Made by a program: the position numbers and the translations under genes
In this document: piece after piece, positions 49,345 to 62,421 of the stretch
How positions within the stretch are numbered: the stretch's first letter is position 1
Layout of the letters: every line of letters starts with the position of its first letter
Notes under the pieces: model-generated
What the model was told of the DNA's origin: nothing
The model's database searches: none
Seen by the model: only the letters and a program-made list of their open reading frames with translations
DNA from: Eremophila alpestris peregrina
Taxonomy: Eukaryota > Chordata > Aves > Passeriformes > Alaudidae
Direction: 5' to 3'
NCBI GenBank assembly: GCA_009792885.1
Contig: WMCF01000020.1
Location: forward strand, 14,785,490-14,849,489
DNA: 64,000 nt

Positions 49345-49560
49345 ACCCGAGTCGAGCCACTAGCGCACGCCTCAGCGGTGTATATAGCCCCGGGAATGCG
49401 CTCCACCCCGACATCACACCGCAGCGGGGGGCGGGACCGGGAGCCGCCCGGTCCGGGGAAGCGGAGGTCCTCCCACTCGTTGTGCTGGGTAAGGAGGGTG
49501 AGGCTCCAATCACCCAGTCAGGCTGAGCCGGAGGTCCTCCCGTTCCCCATCCAGCCCAGC
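49345..49560 (-). promoter_or_regulatory. ELOVL3: ELOVL3 core promoter
   Basis: A TATA box, GCTATATA on the minus strand (49388-49381), lies about 48 bases before the first ATG. This predicts a start near 49355 and a leader of only about 20-30 bases. An inverted CCAAT box (49506-49510) overlaps the sterol-element-like ATCACCCAG (49509-49517), an arrangement common in SREBP/NF-Y-driven lipogenic promoters. The region is moderately CpG-rich. Confidence 0.6.
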
Positions 49561-49982
49561 TCGTCCCTCATCAGATGGGCAAGGTGATTCCAACACTGTC
49601 ACCAGCAGCAGGCAGAAATTCCCTTATTCTGACTGTGGTTAGCTGTTATGCCTTCTTCACCATAGACTGATGCATCTGGCTGCTGCTAGAGACTAGATGG
49701 GTTCTGGGTAATCTCCTACTTAACTTCCTGCAGCTGAAAATGGCTCCAGCACAGCCAAAGTCCCCTGAATGCAGCATATCTCATTGCACCCTCTGTTCAC
49801 TTCACTCATCTTGGTGTCTCTCCCAAGTGTCATCTCTTTACACATGTACAACAGCTGCACCCTACAAAGCTCACAGACTTGGGAGGAGTTTGCCTCCTGC
49901 AGGCATCACTGCACCTGCACACAAGTCATCTGCTTAACTGCTGCCTGTTCAAACAGCTGAACATTTGCCTGGGTGAGATATT

Positions 49983-50145
49983 TCATAGGCTTGTAGAATG
50001 CTTTGGGTTGAAAGGGACTTTAAAGATCATCTAGTTCCAACCCCTCTGTCATGGGGAGGGACATCTTTCAGCACAGCAAGCTGCCCAAAGCCTTATCCAG
50101 CCAGGCCTGGAACTTTTCTAGGGACTGGGCATCCACAATTTTCTC
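49983..50145 (-). mobile_element. CR1 LINE 3' fragment
   Basis: Read on the plus strand it begins with a degraded tagaatgctttgggttgaaagggac, then atcatctagttccaacccc and gggagggacatctt. This is the reverse complement of the CR1 3' end, so the element lies on the minus strand. It is short and diverged. Confidence 0.8.
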
Positions 50146-53100
50146 TGTATTTGACAATGCAGTAGCGTGAGAAAATCAGGAAATTATTTGACATGCAGGA
50201 ATTAAAATCCCTTGGTGATTTTTGCACCACCCCTGACTTACACTCCCCATTTTGCAGAGACTTGCATGTACCTGTGGAAAGTTCAGCTTACACATAGCAG
50301 CAACAGTGGTTTTACCATACCCCACACAGGGAGAACACCCTGTACAAAGCATGAGCTCCCACCTTGCCTTGCACTGCTCTCACCTTAGTGTTTCCAGCTC
50401 CAAAGAGGTCCTTCCCCTTCCAGAGACCTGCAGGTCAGGGATTGTGCAGTCTCCATTCCTGGGTCATTTGTCTTTCATCTTTCATCACCTACTTTGGGCA
50501 GTAGCATCACCTGCCCAAATATTCAGGCAGAATATTTAGGTACATGTTGAAGGAAACTTTCATCTGTTGCAAGGGCTTCTGCACACCACAAGACCAAGTG
50601 AAAGCACCAATAAAGCAAAGGGCAAGAGCAGAGAAGAGGCAGCACAGTAGCACAAACTTTTTGCACTTCTAATGCATACAAATCTATATTCATTCTCATT
50701 ATTCAGCAGCAAAGCCACTTTGGGAACCTTATAAATTTATCCCTCTGCATACTCTTGACCTGTTACTGACTTCTTTGCCTACATATTGTCTGTGGATTTG
50801 CTGTTCTTAGACAGAGTAGTTGTTAGCTGTTTGAGGCACTACAAGTACAAAATACCTGCTTGTCTCACCTATGCTTTAGCAACTGTTAAACACGGCCTCC
50901 TTTACATAAGACACCATATGAGAAGAGAAAAAACCTTTAAATACCCATTGAGACATGCAAGGACGAGTTGGATTAGCTGAATAGAAAACATCCCAATATT
51001 GACATAATTTTTCATTCCTAATCTAGTTCTAGGTTCAGTAAAGTTTTCATTTTGAAACTGTTTCATGCCACATGAACAAGAACAATGCCTCTCCTAGGGC
51101 AGGTCTGTCCATCCATCTCTTAGGTGGTGGCATACATAGTTACAGGAGGAACTCATGACTGCAGCTCTTTGGTACCACCTGAGCAGGCAGCTGGCAGTCC
51201 TCCCCAGGTGTCTCCTTGGCAGATGGGAACAAGAACAGCACATGTAAAGAACAGAAGCAGATAGCAGGGATGAGGCTCTTGCCATCCTCTGAGACACATT
51301 TCTTGCTTAATAAGGCAGGCTTTGTCACAGACTGAAAGCTCACCTGCACAATCCAGATGCAGTTGTGACATTCTTGTTATCCTCTTTTCTCCCTGCTGTC
51401 AAATACATCTGTCTGCACTCCTGGATCTGGGTGGATTAGCATGCAGAGAGCTGCCAAGTTCAATGTCTGGTCACTGGCACCACTCAGAAACACTGCTGGA
51501 CTCAGAATGCTTTAGAAGCTGACATGCAATATGGACATCAGAGTGACTTGTAAATAAACAGATGAACTTATTTTCACACATCACAGTGAATTGCACAGAG
51601 CTCAGCTGCTGCGGGTGAGGAAGCAGAGCCCCAGCAATGCTTCACACAGAGCAGGAACAGCAGGGCTGCAGTCCTGAATCAGTGGGAGGGGAGTACTTAA
51701 TTCTTCTGTCCTCCAGCTGAGTGGGAAGGAGACAGAGACCCTATGGAATAGAAGCCTCCATGCCTTTATTTTGAGCCCAAAATGGCTAGCTTCTCTCAAA
51801 GAGAAAGGACAATTTTTTGAGGACCATGAAATAACACCATGGATCCTTATGGTGAGCTGGGTCCCATTAGTCTACTTCTACAGCATTCCAAAAATAACTA
51901 TTCTTTGAGGCAGCCTTAAATAGATTAAATTCTCACTTAAAGCATATATTGCTGTTTTCAACAAGAGTTTCTTTTCTGGTAAAGATTCCCTTTTCCACCA
52001 GTACAGACGGAGAGAGAACTGGCTTCTGATACGGTGACTGAGCACCACCTACACTCTTTTTGCCCTGTGGTCAAGAGTACAAGAAAATTGATTTTTGCAC
52101 AAATATCACAATTTGAATCCACAGTTTGTCTTAAATTTTCTCTAACAGGACAGTAAATAACAAATAGACTGCTTTGGTGGTAGATGGCACATTTGCTGTC
52201 TGTCATGACTTGAGAGCATGAGGATATTTGTGAAAGGCTCCAGGCACCATTCAGAATGACTAACAACATGCCAAGTCCTGGTATGATCCAAAGTGCAGGA
52301 AGTGGTTTCTAGAAAGACAGAGTGCATAATCTCTTTTCTAAGAATACTACAAATTAACAAAGCCAAAACTTTGGGAAAGATAAAAGACAACAAGCATTTA
52401 CAGCTCCCTAGCCTCACAGACCAACCACTTCCATAGCAAGTGACACAAGAAGATGACATAGAGAAGTCTGTAGGACTTCAATGTAGTGGGTACATGGCAG
52501 GAGTCAGGGTACCAGCTACCATAACTAGAATGGGGCAAAACATTATAACTATGTGGGCCAGAGGCAATGTGGCCACCAAAGTTTTCAGCTGCCTTTTGGC
52601 TAGCTGACTGCCACCAGCTACCTGCCTGATCCACACAGGTGGGGACACAGAAACAAGGAGGCAGAGTTGTTGATTAAAAAAAAAAAAATTCCAGGCATAA
52701 TATGCCAGTTCAGATGGGCCTTAAATATGAGACCCCTTACAGTCTGCAGGACAACAGTACATAGAGAGTCAGCCTCACTCAAGCTGGGCCTTGCTGGTCT
52801 GTGTTACACTGCCACCCTTACCAGTACAGAGGACAGAGAGGTTTTTTGCCCAGGAGACAAGGCTATTGCACATAATCACCTTCAAATCAGCTTGTTGTAC
52901 TGCCTGTGATTGTTACTTGTGATTACACATCAGAACAGTGAAAGCCATGGAGGGATCTCCTTGCACAAACACTGCAAGCTTTCATCAAAGCTTAGGATAA
53001 TGACCTGATTCCATATGACCCTCTTGACTGCAGAGAACATGACTTCATACATGGGCCCTCCCAGGGCAGCTTTTTCACCACACTGACTACACTATGAAAA

Positions 53101-53379
53101 CAAAGAACAATCTTTGTGTTCTTGATCAAAGTATCTTTTAACTCTTTTGACACCAACAGAAGTGGCATGGCATGTAAAGCATGATTTTACATGTATTACA
53201 GTTTGTTTTAATTAGATTTAATAGGTAAGAAAAAATGGTAAGGATGAAGAAACAAACCTTCTCTCCTGATTGATTCCCTAACTTTGGAAAGCAGCCTAGT
53301 TTTAACACATATTGCAGAAAAGAGCTTGACAGAAAGTGCTAGAAGAGTTACCCTGAGCTATTAGGCTTGCACTCAGCTA

Positions 53380-53578
53380 ACATAAAACTTATGCCCACAC
53401 AAGTGGTGAAACACTGGAACAGATTGTCCAGAGAGATGGTAGATGCCCTGTCTCTCAAAACATTCAAGGCTGAATGGGGGTCTCAGCAAGCTTTAGTTAA
53501 AGATGTACCTACTCATTTCAGGGGGGTTGGGACTGGACGATGTTTGGGTCCCTTCCAAACCAAACCATTCTATGGCAA
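53380..53578 (+). mobile_element. CR1 LINE 3' fragment
   Basis: The run gtggtgaaacactggaacag, then ggttgggactggacgatg and tcccttccaaaccaaacc with attctatg is the 3' end of a CR1 element in plus orientation. It is diverged, with no coding capacity. Confidence 0.8.
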
Positions 53579-56500
53579 CCCGTAGATACAAAAGCTGATG
53601 CAAAATGAGATATTATTTACATTTTCTGGCACTTCATATGTGGGCAGCTCTGAGGAACTTTTGTTTAGAAAGGGCAACAGCAAGTAATGCAACACAATAA
53701 ATAGCATATCTATTTGAAAACCAAAGCCTCAAACACGAGCAAAGCCTCAAACACACACATTTTTGCATAGATTGAGGCTTCATAACAAACAGTCTGCAGA
53801 AGATTATTAGTAGCTGGCTTGGGTAAAACCCAGGCAGTGTGCATCATTTGTTCCAAGGAGAGGGAAGAGCTGCAGTGCAAGTTTCAGAGGCAAAGAGGTT
53901 CAGTCAGGAGGTAGGCAGGAGACACTGATTCAGGGCTCAGGATTAAGACCTGTGCAGATTTACCAATTTGCCTTCACTGCCTTGCTTTATCAAGTTTAGC
54001 TATAACCCTTTGTCCCTGCCACCACAGCACAGGTGCATTGGAGATGTCAGAGAATGCAAACCCTGGCAATCAGAGCTGCAGGAGAAGCTGTGGGAGACCC
54101 CATCCCAGTGCTGGGTAATGGTGGGCATGCCAGGACCTGAGGCTCGATGCCTCTCAGGTCTGCTAGCACAGGACACCCTCTGGCATTGCCACCACAGCCT
54201 GTGACACCAAGGTCTCCACCAAGGGGCCCTCAGACCTTTGGCCATTAGAGGTGACCAAACACTGCAAAAGTGCAGGGAGGAATCACCTCCTGAACAGAGA
54301 CCCAAAAGCAAGAGCATGCAGAAGGCTTGCTGTGCTTCTTCCTGACTCACTGGAGGTGTTACCTGTCCTCCCCTGGAGAAACATGTCCTCTGGCCCAGGG
54401 GGAAGAGAGGATTCCCCTGCTGTTTGCAAGCAGTCCATCTGTCTTCCTTCTGCTTCCCCAGTCTCAGATGAGCTTCATTGCCTTGCAAGTCACCCAAGCA
54501 GGCTGGTACAAATAGTTTGGGGTTTAACAACCGCACAGTATCGGAGGAAGCAATCCTTCCTTGCAACTCCCTGCATGATGTTTGACTAGAGGCCATTAAG
54601 AGACATAGCTCAGCAATAGCATCTCTTCTTTGTACCCTGGCAAGATACAGCCATAATCAACAGCCCTTGTATCTGTATCAGACCTTCACTGTACAGGGTT
54701 TGGGCATGGTCCTTCCCAAGGATGCATGTGATGATCAAGAAATTTGGGCATTTGAGAACAATTTTGCATAGAGCAAGACAAAGTATTGTCCCTTCCTGCA
54801 AAGATACATACTTTTAAAGATGCTTCATGGGGAACACACTGGCTGTATCTGCCTTCCCTCTGCTGTGCAAGACAGCGTCTTCCAAGCATGAAAAAAACCC
54901 AAAGCAGATGCACTGAATGGGAATATGAGACCCCTCAGAAGGGACCACTTGGAGTCCTTACTAGTGGCCAAGTTATTTCTTGCTCTCTGACCTAGTTGCT
55001 CTTACCACTTTGAAAGATCTTTGAATAAAAAATAACAAAGGGGCTAGGGGTTAAACATCCTAAGGGTTAAACAAAATGGTGACATCAGGAGCTATTACTC
55101 AAAGATATCATAATCTGCAATGACCCTTCATGAGAATGCTATCAACTCTAAGCTAAGGGTTACAAATCCCATGTAAAACATCCATGATGTAAATCACCTC
55201 TAAGGAGCTCTTCTGTCAATACCCTATCATTTACAATACATTTTGTTCTCTGAAGCCTGTAAGGAGGCCCACTGGTGTTTGGAAACATTGATTAAAACAA
55301 GCACATTGAGTGGGCAGCTGGGCTTTTGCCTGGAGTTGTTGTCGTCACACTTTGTTCAGAAAGCAAGAATTGGATACACATACAGAATCCAGAAAACCTG
55401 AGATTAGCAGAGAATCTGCTAATTTAATTCACCAGCATCTGTTTTCACAGTTGAAAATTTAGAGCCAGAGACTAGTTGAACCAACAGTTTCTTAAACCTG
55501 TGCAAGTACAAAAATCCCATTGAAGGACTTCTGATTAGGATCAAAGGTGTACTTTGAACAACCCAATCAGCTATGCCTTTATCACAGAAGTCTCTAAGCT
55601 CAGGCAGAGTTTAAGAACACCTATAGGCATTCATGCACATACCTATTTATGTTTTCTAAAGTGTTCATTAGAGAGAGAGCCTTTGTACAAACATTCAGTA
55701 TTTCTCAACCAGAACTGGTCTTGTACCTTAAATAAGAGTAAAATAAACCACAGCACAATAGCAGTATTGCATTGACAAAATTGCCAGTAGCTGTTGCCTA
55801 CACTGACCACAGTGCATAAGAGCTCTCCCTGCTGCATTCTCAAAAATACAAAGCACCTTCCACTTCGCAATTTTTGCTAAACAAAATTGCCACAGCACCA
55901 TTCACAGCCAGACTCTGCAAATGGCTTTATGTTGGCTCCTCTCCTCTTAATCATTCTTGTGCTCCAGTCCCCAGTTGAATAATCTGCTGTCATAGTTAGC
56001 AGAAGTTACACCAACACCAGACATGCACAAAACATCACCTCTTTCCTCTGGCTGAAGTCTGTCAAGACTGCAGAGTCCAAGTAAATTTGCCAATCCCACA
56101 TGATGCTGAGAGCACAAAATCAAAGGTCAGCGCTTTGCTTTGTAGAACCTCCGGCTACAGAAGTGGGACTAAAATACTATTCCTCTAACCCCAGCAGAAA
56201 GTGCTTGTTTCTGCCTTTTCACGAAACTAAAGTAACCAGCATTCATTCTCCTTGCTTCTGCCTTGAGACTGATTTGTAAAATCAGTAAAGCTTGGATTGT
56301 CACCACCAGTTACTTGCCTCTTTTTGCAGAAGCCCCTTTGAAACATCTTTGGAAAGTCCTGGTATTAAGCACCCACACTCCTTTACCCAGATCTGAACTG
56401 TTACAGTTAGAGGACTCCTTGGTTAGCAAGGTATGACCTGCAAGGAGAAGAGCCTTCAAGCCTTTGTTCTGAATTTGGGTTTTTTTAGCCGATTTGTTAC

Positions 56501-58369
56501 AAAACTTACTGTCACGTAACTTCCCTGATCAGACCCAACTTCTTATTACAGTATAGGTGCTCACTCCTTTTGCTACTGGGCAGTCCTGGCAGAAGGTGGA
56601 GGGGATGTAATCCAAACACCCAATGGTGAAAGGTGTCTCTGCACTGCCCAAAAGGTCTGCAGTTGTTTCTTCAGCTCCTCCCCTCTTTGTAACCCAAAGC
56701 ACAGGCAGGTTTTTTAAGATCAGCTTTTACCAGTTTTGTCTTTTATTCTTGCCAAGGCCCTCAGCTTCTTACCTGTTTAATCTTGATGAAAATTAACCAC
56801 TCAACCTGCCTTCCCAGTTAGTTTAGCTTTTAAAAAGACTGTTCTTAATAGCAGTCCATGGAGAACATTGGTGGATTCAGGGCATAGCCTTTAATGTTTC
56901 CCTGCCTAGAGCCCAAAGTCCAGCATTACCACTGCCTGAACTGATAGATGACCTTACCCAAAGCTTTGCAAGAAGTGCACTAAAGCTCAGCTCCATCCAA
57001 AGCATCTGTTGAACTCTGTTGGCATTTTAACACAGGGTTTACTATTTGCAGAATGTAATATTGTTTCCTTTTCTTTTTTACCCAGCAAGATACACAGGCT
57101 AATCTGTGCTGTTTTCAAGAATGCTTTAGATATTATTTTTCTGTTTATTGACATACTTTTCTACAAGAAAACATTAGCTGTGTGGGGCTGCCATTGCCCA
57201 TGTGAACCATACCATTCTGTTTTTGATAATTCCTCCAACCTTCTGTGTTATTTTAGATTTCTCAAAATCAACTTCCTTTGAACTACAGACATATGGTTCT
57301 GCATATCACTATAACCACACTTATTTCTTCACAATCAAGCAGGATCCCTCTGGTTTTCCAGGACTGCCAGTAACAGAAAAAACTCAACCCTGCAAAGCTC
57401 TTTAGTAAAACAGCTGAGTTTTACATCAGCACATGGTTTGATCTTAGAAGAACTTACCTTATAGAAACTCTTATAACTGAATTCAAAGGAGACAGAATTA
57501 GGTTAGTCAACAGCATGACCACCATACCACTAGCAGAGATGTATTACTAAATAATAACTCAAAAAAAGTCCTTAAAAACATTGCTACACAGCTTTCCCAC
57601 TATGGACACCGCAGAGAGTAGATGTGAGAACCTGAAAAAAACTAGTCCCAGCTGCATCCCAGCCAGAGTCTTTTATAGCAGCAGGTAGAGTGGTCTTGAT
57701 GGGGGTAAATGAGCTCAGCTGGAGAGAGAGAAGCATCTTAGCAGCAGTCCTTGAAGAAGAGTGAAGAGGCTGAGAGAGAAGGGAGGAGCTTTCTGTAACC
57801 TGAGACAACTGTAAGCTATTTGGAGTGATTGGCTGCCCTCAGCTGTCCTGAAAGGCATAGTGCCTAGGTCCTGGCAGTGTGTAATCTCTCCTTGATGTTT
57901 GCAAGGATTTGGGAAGCCCTTCCAAAAGCACAGCTTGGGAGGGACCATGGGTATTTCTGGCTTTTGAGGTCATGCCTTGCCTGAGTACCTGGGAGAAAGC
58001 TGTTTTCCACTGCACTGCCTTCGGGACTTGCTGTGTAGTTCCATGTGCCATGACATAGCCCTAGGGAGGCCCTGGTGGGGACAGAGGGACCAGCTTGCTC
58101 CAACAGTGCTCTCAATGGCAAATGGCCACGGCTGGAGACTGGGGAGTCGCAGAGCTTGTCTTGTTGCCTTTCTCTGTGGGTAATACTTGTAACCTGGAAG
58201 CATCAGAGAAAAGCATTGCCCACACTCTCAAGAGCATCAGAGAGGTGCATGGGGCCATGAGAGAGACACCCACAGGCAGATATGAGAGGCTATAGCTGAG
58301 GCAAAGGGAAGGGGTTCCTGTCACAGAAGCACTCTTTGCTTAGTTATTAAACGGTGGGTAAGTAAAAGT

Positions 58370-58560
58370 CGTCTTCTCTAGCCTTTCCTCTGCCACATGG
58401 AACGATTTCACACTCACCTGCAGAGGGAGACGGCTCCTCTTTATTAGCCAAATATTGTTGACACAGTTTGGTGCCGCCGCCTTACTCGGCTGGAAAAGCC
58501 AGATGCGGGATTGATGTGGATGTTCGGCAGCCCACAGCCAGATTCTCTCATGGAGATGCT
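58370..58560 (-). other. CpG-rich patch of unknown nature
   Basis: CpG dinucleotides are clustered (gacggctcc, gccgccgcc, actcggctgg, gatgcggga, gttcggcag) in CpG-poor surroundings. The minus strand has AATAAAGAGG (about 58443-58434) and a possible donor (ctctgcag|gtgagtgtg). It could be part of a recently inserted retroelement such as an LTR, or a small regulatory island. I cannot identify it. Confidence 0.3.
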
Positions 58561-61479
58561 GCCAGTGACCCTTCCAAAAACACCACCGGCTCTGGAGCAG
58601 CAGTAGTTTATTTGCTGGTTGCAAAGTCCTTCAGGGGAGCAACCTCCGAGGCAGTGCCAGGCCCTGCTGTGTGCTCCAGCAATGCTGCAGCTGCTGGCAC
58701 TGGGCTAAGGAGAGGGTTCATAACAGGAGCTTCATCCCTTCCCTGTTCCCCACAGGGAGCTGTCCCAGCCCAGGGTTTGGGCAGAGCTGCACAGCCATCA
58801 CCTGGAAAACACATTCATTTGCAAACCCAGGGTGTTTCCGAGCCAGGACGGCTCCCAATCACAGGGCTGCCGTGCCTCACTCAGGGAGCTCTGTGAGGAG
58901 CTGTGGGGCCGGGTGAACCTGAAAAGCTGGCTCCAGTGCCCCGAACACCTCCCGCCGCTCTCGGAGCCCCTGCAGGGAAATCCGCACACAGCAGCGACAC
59001 TGGGGCTGCTGCTGCATCCTGCGGGTGTTGCTGCATTCTGCTCATGATCCCCCTGCTCTGCCAGGAGCAAGACTGAGGGGCACGAGGCAGCTTTGCCCTG
59101 TGCTCAGCTCAGCTGGGGTTGCACCTCTTGGGTGAGGCTTCTTCAATCTTCTGAAAAGTACTGACTCATGTCCTACTTTTCCTTGAGGGGAAAAAAAAGG
59201 CCAAAGAAGAGCTTACTCCCTGCTTGCTGCCTCATAAACTCCAGTTTCAATTTTTTAATTTCCCAACTTACACCACAGCCCTGCGTGCCTGCCTCAGTAC
59301 CTGTGACAGGGAGGGCATTTAGTAACTGCAGGCACGGTGCCCAGAGATCAGGCACCAAGCTGAAGGCAGAGCTGCATGAAGGATAAAGCTCACCTACATC
59401 CCTTCCCCCACCATGGCTTTAATGTGTGTGACGAGCTACTCATTATTCCTAATTTAACTTAATAACTAGCTTAAGGTCTTGTTATACTTTTCTTCTGTAT
59501 TCAATACTGAAAGAATAACAAGGAGAAAAGTAAAGAGAGAAAGCTGTGTGTTTATTAGGAAAAGATTTACAGAAGACAGAAATAAAGCTGGAAAAGCCAG
59601 AGGAGCCTTTACCAAGTGTATTAAAATACTTCTATAAAATCACTTTATAACTCATAGAATGGCTCCTGAGAGTTTCTAAGGCAGTGCACAGCTTTTCCTA
59701 GGGAAGACTCTTTACTTCAGTGGTGCTTTTTAAATGTTCACTTCTTACTCACACAGTGTCCTTGGCCAGGTTAGTGCTTCACTCCATTAGAAATAGTTGT
59801 CACCAAATTGTGGAATCATTTTTTAATAGACTACATGTATCTTGACTGCCTGGATAGACATGCCTCCTAACTGCAATACCTTTGGGAATGAAAGCAGCCA
59901 TGGGAAGTTCAAGAAGTTAAGAGCATATCTGATATGAGACAATATGTTAATACTGCATGTAGTGCTTGCTTGAACTTCTTTCTGAAATTGTGAATAGCAA
60001 GGAGGAAGCATAGGAAAATAGACTCACATTTTTGTAAGCCCACACTGGCTCTTGGGTCTCAAATATTTCTGTCTGCTCTTTTGCTTGCAAACAAAGCAAT
60101 GTGCAGGTCTCTGTCCTCATCAGGCCATGGTGCCTCCACTGGTGCACCAGTTTGCAAGCATGGTGTGTTTGTCTTCTCCCTCTTTTTTCTTCAAATTCAA
60201 AACAATCCACCATTGTCACCAAGCTGCAAGCTTGCCAACTCTCTTGCTATATTCAGCTTAATCTAAACATCCAAACTCTCACGTAGGCAGCAGTAATGAT
60301 CTCCTTCTTCCACCTCAGAGATGACAAAATGCCCCACCTCCACCCCCTTGTCCAAACTCATCTGCTAGGAGATGACAACAAGGTCACCATAGTGCAACTG
60401 GGAACAGGCAGGAATGCTGAAATTTTGTGGCCATATATTTTCTATCTAAAAATAAATTCCAAATCCCGTCAACCTCTTAATTTCAACTTGCAGACAGAAA
60501 GGTGCCAGGCAGACAGTGTTCCTATTACTTATCTACAATGCTAATTTTCTTTCTAATATCTATTAGCACCTTGCTCTGATCTCACTCTTCCTGCCATTAG
60601 GGACTATTAGGCTCCACATCCTCAGCTCAGAGGGCATAAAGCCACAAAGTGCAGCTACTGAGCAAGGTTGATGGGTCATCCAAAAGTCACCTTCACCTTA
60701 GCCCCTCTGCAAGCTGAGGGTCAGGGAGGGAAGACAGCACTGCCTGGCCTCATAAGAGGCCCCAAGTCAGAGCCAACCCAGGAGCCCAGCCAAACTATTG
60801 TTTCACAGGTTGCAGTAGAAGCACCTCTTTCATCTGGGGAAAAAGCCATGTAGAACTGCAAGCAAGAGCAAAGCCTAGAACCACCAGAGAGGGCAGCTGT
60901 GGCTGTGAGGTGACTCTCCAACTCCTGCCAGCACTGTAGTGGCCACAGTAGGAGCATGGAACAGAGCCCTTGATCCTCATGTGGAGCAGTGGGACCATCA
61001 GACAACACTGTGGGCAGGTTGTGCAACTGCACCCCAGTTAGGTTTGCCTTAGAGTCCAGGGTGAGTAAAAACACATTAGGTATCACTCCATACCACAGCC
61101 CAAGTGGGCAACAGTATTGCCTGTTCACATTGAAATAAACAGAGCTTGCTGCTTCTATATATGTGGTGTATGGCCCATTGCCTGTGACCAGCTCTCGGAC
61201 CTATTTGGCTGCTGATCCTGCAGTCCTGGCACTTGCATCTGTTCCAGATTTTTCTTTCATCACAGGTTTGGAGATGCTGTGGGCATGGGTGTGTGCCACA
61301 TGAAGGCAGAGGAGGGAAGGCACTGTATGCAAGCCTGCAGAAAGGCCAAAAAATTGCTGATGGAGGTATGTGGAGACCATAGAAGCAGTAATGAGAAGGA
61401 AAAGCACTTTAATCTTGCTTGAACAATTTCTTGTTACAAGAATCACAGGTTCACATTAAACCAAGACCAGAGAACTGCC

Positions 61480-62105
61480 ACATGGGAGACAGAATGTAAG
61501 TTTATTTTAAAAAATAATAATTTAGCTCAAACACAAACAGGATTGCCAAGAGTTGACTGAAGCAGGAAGAACAATATTTATCCACAGAATTTAGACCAAA
61601 TTTTCTCTCTTGTAGATGATACTTTCAGTGCCCTTCCTTGTTCACAGCTCTGCTTCAAGTTCTCATATGCACGTGAAGGTATCCTGACTCCTGGGGCTCT
61701 TAGTAACAAGGCAGAGGAGAAAATGGTGCCTGCTGCACATGAAATGCTGCTCCTACCTTCAGAGCCTCCATGATCCAAAAAGCCAGAAGAGCAACACCAG
61801 CATCTAAACCAATGTGCAATACAAAGGGAACAACTTGCACTCCTCCCTGGAAGTCTATCTACCTATGCCCCATTCCCAGCATCCTGGCCAAGTGCTCCCA
61901 CCCACGCCTGAATTCACCCCCCCGCCCACAGGTGCTGTACACAGAGGTGTAGACACAGGCCTTTGCACTACTCCTCCCTCCCCACTCTCTTCTCATCCAG
62001 ACCTGCAGATCTTTCACCTCTCTCCTTGCCTGCATGCCATACATTTCTTGGCACAGCAGCAGTTCATTTCACAGTGATGGGATATGCCTTGGAACACACT
62101 GGTCA
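61480..62105 (-). other. UGT 3' untranslated region (inferred)
   Basis: The first minus-strand AATAAA after the stop is at 61506-61501, giving a 3'UTR of about 0.6 kb. No coding content was seen. Confidence 0.4.
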
Positions 62106-62421
62106 CTACTGCAGTTTTTTCTCTTCTGTGAAGTGGCCTTTCATGCAATTGCCATTCTGATACACAGGGCTGGTCCCCTTCCTTCTGCACCACAGCACAG
62201 ACTTGTAGAGAACAAATCCAATAGCAGCCAGACACAGCAAGAGAAGAGCCAGGATGTCCAGGCAGAAGTACTCATAAAGGGAGAGGTCGTAGACAGCTGG
62301 GCGGAGGTAGGGTGCCCCGTCGTGACGAAGTATGTACTCCAGCCAGTACACTGTCCTGTTGAGAGCGTGCATTGGTCTGTCCAGGTGCAGAGCTGAGATG
62401 TGCTGGGCTGCTTTTCTGTAG
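62106..62421 (-). CDS. UGT last exon
   Basis: The acceptor cttgccttgcag ends at 62422. The exon encodes (S)YRKAAQHISALHLDRPM, YWLEYILRHDGAPYLRP, the membrane anchor and the basic tail ending KKLQ, with a TAG stop at 62108-62106. The frame stays open upstream into the intron to 62786 but has no UGT similarity there. Confidence 0.92.

Larger units (their letters stand above)
49561..61480. other. Intergenic region between ELOVL3 and the UGT gene
   Basis: About 12 kb contains CR1 fragments (49983-50145, 53380-53578), a CpG-rich patch (58370-58560) and a TATA-like site, and no gene I can support. The longest frames (54000-54596 minus, 198 codons; 58468-58896 plus, 142 codons) overlap competing frames and match nothing known. 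In mammals I would expect NOLC1 on this side of ELOVL3, but no NOLC1-like acidic/basic serine repeats are seen. Confidence 0.5.

Noticed and set aside
54000..54596. 198-codon minus-strand frame in the ELOVL3-UGT intergenic region
   Set aside because: Cys/Ser/Trp-rich with no recognisable domain, and it overlaps plus-strand frames of similar quality.
58463..58480. Possible retroviral primer-binding site (tttggtgccg)
   Set aside because: Only about eight bases match a tRNA-Phe-type site before divergence, and no paired LTRs were seen.
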